From assembly GCA_949592205.1 (NCBI GenBank), contig CATIUR010000001.1, positions 243,713,250-243,777,249 on the forward strand: DNA of 64,000 nt, written 5' to 3'. This document shows, piece by piece, positions 1 through 10,284 of this stretch (the stretch's first letter is position 1; the number at the start of each line of letters is the position of its first letter). The notes below the pieces were generated by a model. The model was not told the DNA's origin and searched no databases. It saw only the letters and a list, made by a program, of their open reading frames with translations. Origin of the DNA: Helichrysum umbraculigerum. Its lineage: Eukaryota > Streptophyta > Magnoliopsida > Asterales > Asteraceae. The position numbers and the translations under genes were made by a program.

Positions 1-1359
1 TGAATTATCTTATTATCAATTAATTCTATTTTAAAAGAATTAACAATCACAGTGAGATCAAATTCAGTTTATCACACAACAAACAATTATAAAGGAACAA
101 TCAGTTCCATAATCATATAAAATATATGCTAGCACAGGGTTAATACAAAAGTACCTGTAATGACGTCATCCGTCCCGACAGTTTTATCAACTGTCATCTG
201 AAAGCTCTACCAACAACTGATGACGGATTCTTCTGCTTATGGCCAGAAGATGACAACTCCCAACCAATCCCAACTCCTATCTATTAGCCTCTGGACACAA
301 ACTAGCTCAATGACTCTCCTTATGACAATTCTAACAAACATGATTAGGATAAGTACAATCCTTAGCATCGTGTCCAAACACACCACATTTAATGCATCTG
401 ACAGTCTGAGAAGTACACTGTCTCTTATGTCTAGATTTACATTTATAACACCATTTGGGTTTATCAGTTGAACCATCACAGTTACCTTGCTTCCTGCTTT
501 GCTGACTACCCTGCCATTTCTGTTTGCCCTTAGCAGAAGGATCACTTTCAGATCGCTGCTAAGCCTTTTCTTTATTTTGTACATCTCGAGCCCGTAAGTC
601 ACTATCCACTGAATGAGCTAAGGTAAAAGCCTGAGAAAGCGAACCTACTAGTCTCACTATTGTCCGATAACTGGGTGGCAATGTTCCAACAAAATGATCA
701 ATTTTGGTCTTGTCATCTGGAACCCACTGCTGTACAAATCTTAATTTATCTGAAAACTGGTTAATAAGTTCCTCGATTGACATCTGATCAGTCATCTGAA
801 GTTCCATAAACTCTCATCTAATACGTGATATGTCAAACTCAGAACAATACTGTTTACACATCTTATTATAAAAATCTGACCATCTAATAGATGCTTTCTG
901 TTGTTGAGTCAAAACAGCTGTAACTGAATCCCACCAAGTCATTGCTTGACCTTTCAAAAGTTGAATTGCATAAGGAACCTTAACATCCTCCTCACATTGA
1001 CACACCTCAAATTTTCTCTCAATATCCCGTAACCAATCTAAAGTAACCGAAGGATTATTACTGCCATGGTATTCTGATGGTTTACTAGCCATGAAAGTTT
1101 TAAATAAAGAAACTTTCTGCTGAGAAGATCCGGTTAGTTTATCCTGTAAAACATGTTGTCTGAATCCTCTAAGTTCAAGTAATTCATCCTCTAACCGAAA
1201 TACATACTCATCCCTGTCAGTATCCTCATGAGCTGAAAATGAGGTACCAGTTTGCCCCTGTCTATCATTCTGTGTTTTCAGAAGAGAAGCATCCATCCAA
1301 GAGGCATTATTGGGAGTATTGGTCGGGTGCTCATTATCGGGTGCTCATTATCTGCCATA
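1..1359 (-). pseudogene. Decayed gag-protease of a Ty3/gypsy chromovirus
   Basis: Reading leftward from about 1359, conceptual translation matches the gag of the better-preserved element at 17119-25895 almost throughout. Shared features are the N-terminal MADNE start, a retrotransposon gag core (motifs LDWLRDIERK, WWDSV, QFSDKLRFVQQWVP) and zinc-knuckle motifs near 330-440. The 1-215 stretch aligns with the protease region, but the catalytic D-S-G has become D-Y-G and stops intervene. In-frame stops lie between 807 and 814, near 556, and inside the last zinc knuckle. A 14-bp tandem duplication just after the start codon (about 1323-1350) shifts the frame. The rest of pol lies off the left edge. 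It is dead as a coding unit. Family assignment is by homology seen within this window plus known domain signatures. Confidence 0.88.
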
Positions 1360-1516
1360 TTTGTATCAAAACAACATCTCACAATTTGTTAATGGTTAGT
1401 ACATAACATGCTAACCAATTCTCATGCAACACTAATCCCACACTTTGGAATGTTTGACTAAACACAAAATAGATTTGGGATTGAACACTTACCACGTTCA
1501 ATTCGCCCAAACCTAT

Positions 1517-1528
1517 GCTCTGATACCA
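1517..1528 (-). other. Primer binding site (tRNA-iMet) of element 1
   Basis: The minus strand reads TGGTATCAGAGC, complementary to the 3' end of plant initiator tRNA-Met. It lies 3 bp inside the LTR end at 1532, the usual place for minus-strand primer annealing in LTR retrotransposons. Confidence 0.9.
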
Positions 1529-2260
1529 ACTTATAACACCCCATATTTCATAACATTATTTAAATATATTTTACATCGGAAGCATAAGTCCAAAACATAC
1601 ATTTCATATTATATATATAAAGTCAAACCATTTTTATCAACTTGGGTGCTATATAATTTCGAATACAACACTGATTTATACAAATAAGATATCAGAGTAA
1701 ATGCCTGGTCGTCAAACATTCTATCCATTCAACAGCTTCTTGCCCAGCCCATTGTCTAATCATAACCTGCAAGAAGTAATGTGGGGGATGATAGGCATCA
1801 AATAGATATTATATTTTATAATAATTTATCCCTATATTTATATACATTTTAGTGCATTTATATGATTTTCGATACTTATTTCGTTGATATTTGCAGAGAT
1901 ATATTTTAATTAAAGATTGAAGAAAAAGGAACGAGAACAAGTCCAAAACTGAAGAAAATGAAGAAAAACCCGAAGAGAATAAAGACTTAAAGAGTGGGCC
2001 AAGAAAAGATTTTATAAAGAAAATAGCTCAAAAGTGGAGTGATAAGATTAAATAAGTGTTTTGAATGAAGCTTGGATGAAAAGGAGCGGAATTTAGATCA
2101 AAAACTAAAGAAAAGTGTAAATGCTGAATTTCCTGCTATGCGTTAGTATTTTGGCCATAACTTCCTCATACGGAGTCCAAATGAGTTGATTCAAGCGGCC
2201 AAATTTAGCTAACACATAGGGATACAACATATAAAAAATTCAGCCTATTTGGAGAAAAAA

Positions 2261-2388
2261 CTCAACCGGCGGTTGAGGCTTTCAACTGGCGGTTAGATTC
2301 GCAGATTCTAGAATTAGGTAGAAACGAAGAGTTGGACTTGGAGACAAAGTACCCAACCGCCGGTTGGACCTTCCAACCGCCGGTTGGG
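2261..2388. repeat. Array of four CAACCGCCGGTTG palindromes
   Basis: Four short inverted repeats lie at about 2261-2277, 2283-2295 (imperfect), 2353-2367 and 2372-2387, all variants of CAACCG(C/G)CGGTTG. They end about 17 bp upstream of the TATA box at 2405, so in this LTR the array sits in the promoter-proximal U3. Confidence 0.85.
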
Positions 2389-2404
2389 ACCGACTTTCAG
2401 CTAT

Positions 2405-2413
2405 TATAAATAG
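2405..2413 (+). promoter_or_regulatory. TATA box of the 1789-3398 LTR
   Basis: A perfect plant TATA box, TATAAATAG, is followed about 30 bp downstream by a CTCTGAAATATAACTCAA tract that could contain the transcription start. Confidence 0.6.
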
Positions 2414-4869
2414 AAAACACCTTCCAGCTCTGAAATATAACTCAATAACCTTAATAATTCATATATTACGAATTATTAACCCCAAATTCGACTAGAAACA
2501 CTTTCTAGGGGTTTTAGGAGCAATTTAGAGTCGCGGGTTCGCAAGGGTTTGTCTACGATCAAGCGTACGGAGCGTAGTTCACGGTTTTGGTTTGCGTATC
2601 TTATTCTTTATTTAATTTTGAATGTGTTTTATTATTGAATATTGATTATGATTATGTTTAACTTAATTATGAACTAATATTTATTGTATTTGCTTAGATT
2701 TATATTATTGTTGGAACTATATTATTGAATGTTTATTATAAAAGAATTATCTATATTATATTATATTAATGATTATTCTTGACATGATTAACTGATTTAT
2801 ATCATAGCTTTAATAACCTTATTGAGTTTTATAAATTAAGTGATTATGTTTATGTCTTGATCTTAACCTTTTCCGATAGACGAAGAATATTAATTAATGT
2901 TAAGTAATATTGTGATTCAAGCCTAACCTTAGAAATTGTATTAATAAACTGCTGATAGATCATAATAATTAGTAATACTTTGCGTAACCTTATGATTGTA
3001 TTGCTATGATGAAGATTTGACTTAACCCTAAGTGATTTTCTACATTACTAATTCACCAATAATAATAACCAACAATAAATAATCTAAGTAAATACATATT
3101 TACCTCTAATTGTTTACTATCCTTAGTTAATTGTTTTCTATTGAATTGGTTATAATTTAGTATTCTTAAATACGTTCATACGGAACTAAAACGTATCCCC
3201 CTTATCTGTATATTGTATATTTTAATTGAATTATAAATTCTATTTTGATTATAACCACCATTCCCAGTGTTCGACTCGGACTTACTTTAAAAGCTATGCT
3301 ATACGAACGGGTTATTCTTGCGTGGCTTGTGTGATAGTTATTTTAGTATTTCCATTTATTTAAAACTTGTTATTTTGTACTCTATTCACACGACATCAGG
3401 GGATTAGCATGAAGCTAAGTGAATAGACATGTAACCGACAGTCTAACTTAGCCTAACAAATCTGTTTACATCAAATAATCATAAACACACAGAAATCAAA
3501 GAGGATCGGTGGTCCTTGAGGCACCGTGAAGCCCGGATGGCCCTCAAGCAACACTTATAAACCCCACTGATCTGCAAGCCAATACAGCGGTTTACCGATA
3601 GCCTGTTACTATTCTTCCACATGACTATGATTCCTATTAACAATATGTACAAGAAACCCTCCGTCGGCCAAACAATAGCAACCAGGCCCAACCCGTGTTG
3701 ACCTCTTTACCATCACATATGCCCAAAGGCCATGTAGCACATAATCACATGTATCAGGTCAGACTAACAGTCTATCAACAGTAAAATCTACGGTTACCCG
3801 TTGTAACCAAACCTGTTACAACTAAATCACACTGAGGGTACAGATCCACTCACCGATACCTCAGTCGTCTACTCAGTACTCTAATATCACTGAGCCTTTT
3901 CACAATCTGAGAATAAAACAGAATAACGAGTCATTAACTCATTAATAACAGCGAACTTATGTCATAATTATATAACATGGGTCATTATACTATTCAACTA
4001 CATAATATACCATATCAACATGGTAAATAATACTCAAATGGTAATTGTCGCGATCCTAGCGGTCGGTCGGATTTTTAGTCCGGTCGTTGTTCCGGCACAA
4101 CCAGGACTCGCGGCAGGGTGAGCTTTAAATTTATAAGAGCTGGGGCTCAAACTATAAGTACTACCTATCTTGGGGACAAGCAGTAAGTATAACTCGAGGT
4201 CGTTCTTAAATCGGAGCGAATTGAAACGAAGCGGATTCACCAAATATTATTTTCACTAATAGGATGAGGGTAGGTAGATTGAATTTTTGATAGGTTTTGT
4301 TTTATAATTATCCTAAATGCAGAAACGTAAACAACGGAAAATAAAGCTAGGGTTTAAGCAGACAGGTAGAGATGTGATTGCTGAAACTTCGATAATTAGG
4401 GTTTCGGGATGATGTTCATTATAGATTAGATTAGAGACTTGCTAGATAAAAGAAAGAAAAACTTTCGGTGTAAACACTAGGACCCTACGTCTCAAGATTA
4501 AAACCCTGAAAGCATATGTCACTGGAATCCTAGGCTATCATGATTCTGATCAGATCGGGCTGCTTTCAAACCCCCTGAACTAGTCTTGAGTAAGACCTTA
4601 GTAATCCTAAGGTATCTAGGGATCAGGCAAAAGGCAACATACCGCAATTGTATTTCTGACATTTCTTAACACCTAATCATCTATTTGGTTTTATCATGGC
4701 AGGTACTGATTGTATCCTATGTGTGTTAAACTATCGGTCTTACTAGAGTCAAGCAATGTGATGGAGTATTAAACTCTCTTGACAAAACTCTGTATTAATT
4801 CTATTTAGGCATTTATTCTACCGTCATAATTATAGACCCTCCTTTACATTCAGGCGTTCATCCCTAGGA

Positions 4870-5130
4870 ATAATCACGGTGTACAGGGCGAATTTGGCAT
4901 TTCCACAGTGTTCCTGACTCAAGGCATACTCACGGTGTACAGTGCATTGGCATATCCATAGTGTTCCTGACTCAAGGCATACTCACGATGTACAGTACAT
5001 TAAGTAGTTCCACAACTTGTATTTAAACCTTGGTGTACTAACGGTGTACGGTGCATCGAGCATTTCCATAGCTGTATTTAAACCTTGGTGTACTAACGGT
5101 GTACAGGGCAGTGAAGCATTTCCACAGTTT
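4870..5130. repeat. Tandem repeats of about 60-70 bp inside the LTR
   Basis: About five degenerate copies share the core ACGGTGTACAG followed by TTTCCA(C/T)AG and either GACTCAAGGCATACTC or AAACCTTGGTGTACTA. They lie downstream of the TATA box in the minus orientation, in the transcribed part of this LTR. Confidence 0.75.
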
Positions 5131-5855
5131 TGATTCCTAGACCCGAGTTCTAGAAGGGTCACTTCTAGGTATTCCACGATGAAACAGTCCCACGGCATTT
5201 CCTTAGCTTCCACATATTTGTACTCTACCAGTGGTGTTTCCAACGCTATACGAAGTACTGTGCCATTTTAAGGAAAGTTCATAGCTTCATATTGTAACTG
5301 GAGATGACTGTATCTACGTAGTATTAGGGTTGTTCAGATCCTATCCTAAGGGCAACAGTCACGTGAAAGTCTGGAAAGGGTGTCGAGAAACTAGATCTAT
5401 AATCAGGATAAGTTTAACCTAAACACACATCATAACAATCTCCAATCATGTAAATAAGATTAAAATATAACATCATCCCTATTCCTAATATCTATATTTC
5501 AACAATCACAATATTAAACTACTCTATAAACATGGCAATAAACAAAGTACAAACTGAAATAACATAAAGTGCAAGCATTATAACAGTAAGTAAAAGTTTA
5601 GATATCACCGGGAATACATCAGTGTAATACTGAGGATTACAAATAGTCTTTGACTTGAAAAACTCGTTACAACAAGATTACCAAGCTAAAACTTCCTCTA
5701 GACTCGAACCGTAAGCTCAACCCTAACCTTTCTCCTCTAGAACTCTAGAGAGAGACTAGAGAGAGAAAGTAGAGAGAGAATGAAAGAGAGAAAATGTGAA
5801 AGTGAGGAAATGAGTGGAATGAAGAATGGTTTTTAAAATGGGGAGGTGATGACCC

Positions 5856-5864
5856 CTATTTATA
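5856..5864 (-). promoter_or_regulatory. TATA box of the 4046-6524 LTR
   Basis: The minus strand reads TATAAATAG. The palindrome array at 5940-6034 lies about 75-170 bp upstream, the same order as in the 1789-3398 LTR. Confidence 0.6.
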
Positions 5865-5939
5865 GGTGAAGCCTCAAATCACGCGTACAAGTCACGAAAC
5901 AGCACGTACAAGCAAACGAAGCACGATATGGGGTCAGGG

Positions 5940-6034
5940 GGCCGTATACAGCCTTAGAGGGGCCGTATACGGTGTGTGTAAGGCCGTATACGGTCTCTGT
6001 GAGGCCGTATACGGTTCCTGAGGCGGTATACGGG
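5940..6034. repeat. Array of five GCCGTATACGGC palindromes
   Basis: Five copies of a GGCCGTATACGGT-like palindrome occur at about 5941, 5961, 5983, 6004 and 6023, spaced near 21 bp. The even spacing and self-complementarity are read directly. Any function is unknown. Confidence 0.85.
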
Positions 6035-6761
6035 CTCCGTCTGATTTCATTCGTTGCTTAAAACGCGCGTATCTCCTTCGTTATGCGTCCGTTTGACTTG
6101 ATTCTTTCGCCTTCGTAATTCCGTTACGATTATAATGATTCCTAATTCATGGTAATTGGATGTATAGAGCTCAGGCGTAGCCGGAATGACTTTATAGGTG
6201 TCCGAAATCGTCGTGTCTTCTCCGTTCTTTATCCTTTTGGCATGATTCTTGATTCTTCGGTCTCGTTTTTACCTGTATTATCATATGATGAGGTTAGAAT
6301 ATGTGCCTCATAAGATAGATGAGTCCGGAAGAATCTGTGCACGTATAGTTGTCCTGATTTGCTCGTTATTTGGACGTTTTTGGTGATTTTTGCAGCAACG
6401 CCTATATTTGGACCACTTTAGTGAATTTTAGTAAATAATGATTATTTTGGAATGTTTTCACTAAAGATGTGCCCAAAAAGTGTCGAATATTGCCCTTAAA
6501 AATATGACTTTTTGAGTCACATCAGTAATTAAGACTTATATCATTCCATTTATAAGTATATAACTTATCTCAAAAGCATAGCATCAACTAACATCTAACT
6601 AAGTCAATTAAATTCATAATTGACATAACTTGATGTAGCCATATAATATCAAATAATCTAATACTACATCCTTTAAATCATACATATAAAGTACTTGTAC
6701 TAAAACTTAAACAAAAGTCACCAAATTTATGGTTTAAATTCCAAACTTCTGGAATCCGAGA

Positions 6762-7018
6762 GTACCCGCCGGGTACCTCTACTACCCGTTGGGTAGTGCA
6801 ATCAAGCAGCCGGGTAATGAACTAAACAACCGGGTAAATTACAAGATGTGGTAACAGAATAAAGTCGCGTTTTAAAACCTAGAGAATCAGCCGGGTCAAG
6901 CAATTAGCAGGTGGGTTCTTTACAAACACAAAGGATCCGCCGGATCCTTATTCAATCCGTCAGATACTCAAAATTTTCGAGTACCCGCCGGGTACTGATA
7001 GAACGCGCCGGGTTCTAT
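6762..7018. repeat. Array of GTACCCGCCGGGTAC palindromes in the element 1 LTR
   Basis: GTACCCGCCGGGTAC occurs at 6762-6776 and again near 6981. Between them lie CTACCCGTTGGGTAG, AAGGATCCGCCGGATCCTT and half-sites CCGGGTA/GCCGGGT. The array lies inside the candidate LTR intron, at the position where related LTRs carry AACGCGATCC/GGATCGCGTT pairs. Confidence 0.85.
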
Positions 7019-7824
7019 ACCCAGACCAGCGACCCTATAACCTGTTACTACCTAAATCCGAAGGTTTTATAACCAAATCAATCAACACCAACATCAACTT
7101 GAGCAAATACAGTTTACTACACACTATAAGCATCGAACAACTTTAATAATATATTCTCCAACATCATCCACATCATATTTTTACCTATTTCATCACAACC
7201 TCATGTCTATATATATGTATATCATAGACCCTAATAATTTCAATTAACTTAATAGTGAAGAATCAATTATCACTTTCCAACAATACATAATCATCTATCA
7301 ACTCAGTTTCATAATAACTCAATAGCACTTAACAATTTCAAGTATACTCAAATCATAAATATATATTATTATGAACAAGAATACTTACAAGTTTGAAGAT
7401 AACAAGAATATGATGATGAAACTAATGAATCTTGAATAAATCACAAATCAACTTGATTAATTCTTTCTTTAAGTTTCTTGTTTGTTGTTTTGTGAGAATG
7501 AATGAAGTTCTAAACAATTTGGGGAAAATAGGTGATTAAGTCGGCATCCCCAAACCGACCTCAATATTAGTCAATATAATTTTATTCCCCTCTTGGATCT
7601 ATTGTCTGGAACCTAAAAACATTTGCGAGTCCAAACATTTTATTTTTCTTACAACTTTATTAATTTAAAACAATTAATAATTTATCTGTCACAATTAGTC
7701 ATTTGACTCTTTCTAATTATTTTCAAGTAAATCTAACCAAACTATTTCCTAACATATTAAACAATTATTTAAAGTCCGGGAAATATATCAAAATACTCCT
7801 AGGCCCAAAAAAGTGGGTCTTACA

Positions 7825-8276
7825 AAAATTGCACCATAAAAATCAGCGTTTTATTCTCTTCGATTTGAGATGTGACAATGTATACTTTCGACGAACTTTT
7901 TTTTTCATTTTTTGATGGATTTTGAAAACGAGTAATATATGTGTTACCGGCAGTAACACATGTGTTACAAGCTGGTAACACATGTGATACCGGCGAGTAA
8001 CACATGTGATACCAGCTAGCAACACATGTGTTACTAATTTTGTACAATTTGTAAAACCTAAAAAAAAAGTCATCGAAAATATACCTTTTGAGATGGCAAT
8101 TCGAAGAGAAAAAAATGCTGATTTTTATGCTTCAATTTTTATAATTTTTTGACCTACCGTTTAGGAGATCTTTAAGTTTAAAAAACGTGGGGGAAAGTGA
8201 GTTTTGTGACACGTGGCGCGTTCTGGTTGGTTCCTCCATTCTCATAAAAAATTTCATTCTCATTTGAAACTCACTC
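7825..8276. mobile_element. Fold-back element, left arm cut by element 1
   Basis: Sequence at 7825-7925 (TTGCACCATAAAAATCAGCG...) is the inverted counterpart of 8060-8150 (...GCTGATTTTTATGCTTCAA). The outer right arm (8170-8276) has no left counterpart, because element 1 begins at 7825. It is a second copy of the element at 8331-9145. Inference: element 1 inserted into its left arm, and the missing piece lies beyond the left edge. Confidence 0.7.
7931..8035. repeat. Array of TAACACATGTGTTA palindromes
   Basis: Five units of (G/A)TAACACATGTG(T/A)TAC separated by CCGGC or AAGCTGG-type spacers occupy the loop between the arms of the fold-back element. One isolated unit remains in the sister copy at about 8577-8590. 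Confidence 0.85.
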
Positions 8277-8617
8277 TAAATAAAAAATGTTTAATTAATA
8301 AATAATACTTTTCTATTTATATAATTTATAGAGTTATGTTCAAATGAGTACATCAACTTTGTGTGAGAATAGGGGAATCAATCTCAACAACTCATTTTCA
8401 TCAAATACCCATTTCCCCCATGTTTTTGAAACTTAAATATCTCGCAAACGGCAAGTCGAAAAATTATGAAAAATTGCCCTATAAAATTCAGCGTTTTCTC
8501 CTCTTCGATTTTTGATTCCTTGAGCTATACTTTCGATGAGTTTTTTTTTCTTCATTTTTTGATGGGTTTACAAATTAGTAACACATGTGATAGTGATTGG
8601 TTGTACATTTAATTTGC

Positions 8618-8890
8618 GGTTAGGGTTACGGTTTAACAGGGTTTAGGGTTTAAGTTTTGGGGAGTGATCCTTACACCACCAAATATTATCCATACACCAC
8701 TAAATATGCTTTATGGTGTTGTATTGTACAACACTGTAAAGCACAGATAGTGGTGTATGAATAATTTTTGGTGGTGTAAGGATCATCACCCTAAGTTTTA
8801 GTATGGTTTAGGGTTTAGGATTTAGTATGATTTAGGGTTTAGAATTTTGTAAAGCGTTTAGGGTTTAGGGTTTGAGGTTTATGGTACGGG
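8618..8890. repeat. Telomere-like TTTAGGG repeats
   Basis: Clusters of perfect and degenerate GGTTTAGGGTTTAGGG units flank a MITE at 8660-8791. They form the loop of the fold-back element and are interstitial, since ordinary sequence continues on both sides. Confidence 0.75.
8660..8791. mobile_element. Short MITE with GTGATCCTTACACCACC ends
   Basis: The left end GTGATCCTTACACCACCAAA is the inverse of the right end TTGGTGGTGTAAGGATCATCAC. The inner parts ATACACCACT/AGTGGTGTAT also pair. About 130 bp, non-coding, inserted in the telomere-like tract. Confidence 0.75.
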
Positions 8891-9268
8891 TTTTAGGTGA
8901 TAATAATTTGTAAATCCACCAAAAAATGAAATAAAAAAGTTGTCAAAAGTATAACTTGTTGGATCTTAAATCGAAAAGAAGAAAATGCTGAATTTTATGG
9001 TGCAATTTTCATAATTTTTCGACTTGTCGTTTGTGAATATATAATTTTTAAAAAGATGGGGGAAATAGATATTTGATAAAAATGAGTTTGTGAGATTGAT
9101 TCCCTCATTCTCACACAAATTCTCATTCTCATTTGAACCTCACTCATAATCTTATTAATTAATTAAAAAGAAAAACCTTAAAAGAATAATGACTGTTAGA
9201 TGAGAGATTAACTTGGATAATCTAACCATTAAATCAATTTGTGACATACTTATTCTCTAATTTTCTCA

Positions 9269-9792
9269 AATAAATGACTAATCTACTCTTCCTATCTACC
9301 CTTCCTACAATACCAAATAAAAGATTTCTTTGTATTTTCATTTTTTAATACAGATCATCAAATCGTTTCCAAAATAGTTTAGGGTGTATAGTTGTATGGC
9401 AAAGGGACAAATAATAAGTTACAGCAGTAGCTGCTATTTCTACCTCTTAGATTATCGTGGCCGTTTTCATTCCATATAACTATTCAATATATATACATAT
9501 AATATATAAATAATTTATTAGTTATGTTAATATTAATTTGAAGAAGAAGAAGATGGTGATAAGGGCGAAAAATTGATTGAAGAAGGACCGTTGTTTACGA
9601 CGCTGCTGATTTCTTCGTATTCTTTTTAATTTATTTGTTTACTATTTGTTACTATGTTTCTGTATATTAAAATTAAAATTAATTCGTGTATACAATCATT
9701 CTCCCATTATTGTTGTTGATTTGGATATTTAGGGTTTATTTGATTAGAGTATAGTTGTGATTGATTTATATTGTTGTGGATTTGTATGAGAT
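9269..9792 (+). repeat. Tandem duplication, copy 1 of about 520 bp
   Basis: This stretch (AATGACTAATCTAC ... GGATTTGTATGAGAT) recurs as 9799-9835 plus 12159-12636. Copy 2 is split by the solo LTR at 9836-12153. The copies differ by scattered substitutions and small gaps. Copy 2 leads directly into NIFK-like exon sequence at 12639, so the duplicated block may be the gene's former upstream region or intron. Confidence 0.8.
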
Positions 9793-10284
9793 ATTTATAA
9801 TAAATGACTAATCTACCCTTCCTACAATACCAAATTGTAACATCCTATTTTGGGCCTAGAAATAAATGGTATTTTATTAAGTTTTAAAATGATTATTTAA
9901 AGTAATGAGAAATAATTTTAAATGGTTTATTGAAAATAAATAGGTTAAAGAGTTCCAGGATTTATTGTGAATAATAAAACATTACTTGTTTTAAATTAAT
10001 GAAGTTGACGGTAAAATAAAATATTTGGTCTCGTGAATATTTTTAAGTTCCAGACAATAGGGTTAGAGGGGGGAATAAAATAGACTAAATATATATTGGG
10101 TTGGTTGGGAGAGCCCGACCTAACTCTTTTCTTTCCCAACTCCTCTTCACTTTCAAGAACACACACATACACTTGAGTTGAATCATAAACAAGAAATTAG
10201 AGACAAAGAAGGCTGTGATTTTGTATTTACATCTTATTTATCTTCATCTTCATCTCCTTGCTCATCCTAATTCCCCATTGAATT

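Larger units (their letters stand above)
1789..3398 (+). mobile_element. Solo LTR, Athila/Tat-like, nested in element 1
   Basis: A 1,610-bp block begins TGATAGGCATCA and ends CGACATCA, flanked by perfect GGGGA duplications (1784-1788 and 3399-3403). The host LTR resumes in register after it. There is no coding sequence and no second LTR, so this is a solo LTR. The 3' part, with a TCGACTCGG block followed by a tract before a CATCA end, resembles LTRs of the Athila/Tat branch of Ty3/gypsy. That lineage call is by general resemblance only. A TATA box at 2405-2413 sets the orientation as plus. Confidence 0.88.
4046..6524 (-). mobile_element. Solo LTR of a second gypsy family, nested in element 1
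   Basis: A 2,479-bp block is flanked by perfect GTAAT duplications (4041-4045 and 6525-6529). On the minus strand it begins TGATGTGACTC and ends GGATCGCGACA. The orientation comes from a TATAAATAG box on the minus strand at 5856-5864. No coding sequence was found. A fragment of the same family, covering only the first ~150 bp, lies at 57511-57658. The superfamily is probably Ty3/gypsy from structure, but no internal region is present to prove it. Confidence 0.85.
3907..7388 (-). other. Candidate leader intron inside the element 1 LTR
   Basis: The minus strand shows a GTAAGT donor at 7388-7383 and a TTCTCAG acceptor ending at 3907. Subtracting the nested LTR leaves about 998 nt. Donor and acceptor sit at the same relative places in the LTRs at 9836, 15638 and 47894, and in the 3' LTR at 23931. 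The same acceptor position is seen in the LTR at 62554. Splicing is inferred and not shown. Confidence 0.45.
1532..7824 (-). mobile_element. 5' LTR of element 1 (chromovirus), split by two nested LTRs
   Basis: On the minus strand the LTR starts TGTAAGACCC at 7824 and ends GGGGTGTTATA at 1532, next to the primer site. It is interrupted at 1789-3398 and 4046-6524 by other solo LTRs, each with a 5-bp duplication. Removing these leaves about 2,194 bp, close to the 1,965-2,318 bp of the related LTRs at 9836, 15638, 17119 and 47894. Blocks shared with those relatives include the CAAGAAGTAATGTGGGGGAT box near 1770-1788, the GATCCACTCACCGATACCTC block at 3845-3865 and the CTCAGTGATATTAG-type block near 3890. 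Its own target duplication cannot be checked because the other end lies outside the window. Confidence 0.9.
8331..9145. mobile_element. Fold-back element with ~250-bp terminal inverted repeats
   Basis: The left arm (about 8331-8580) and the right arm (about 8895-9145) are inverted copies with scattered changes. Both contain TTTGTGTGAGAAT, the CCCCCAT(G/C)TTTTT block, CGACAAGTCGAAAAATTATG-like blocks and TTCAGCATTTTC. No coding sequence lies between the arms. Flanking 9-mers (ATAATTTAT and ATAATCTTA) are similar but not identical, as expected for an old Mutator-like insertion, so the superfamily call is tentative. Confidence 0.65.

Noticed and set aside
6762..7018. Regular palindromic arrays resembling a CRISPR-like repeat-spacer pattern
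   Set aside because: This is plant nuclear DNA, repeats are short and self-complementary, spacers are irregular and there are no cas genes. The arrays belong to transposable elements.
8618..8890. Telomere-like TTTAGGG tract as a chromosome end
   Set aside because: It is short, degenerate and flanked on both sides by transposons, so it is interstitial.
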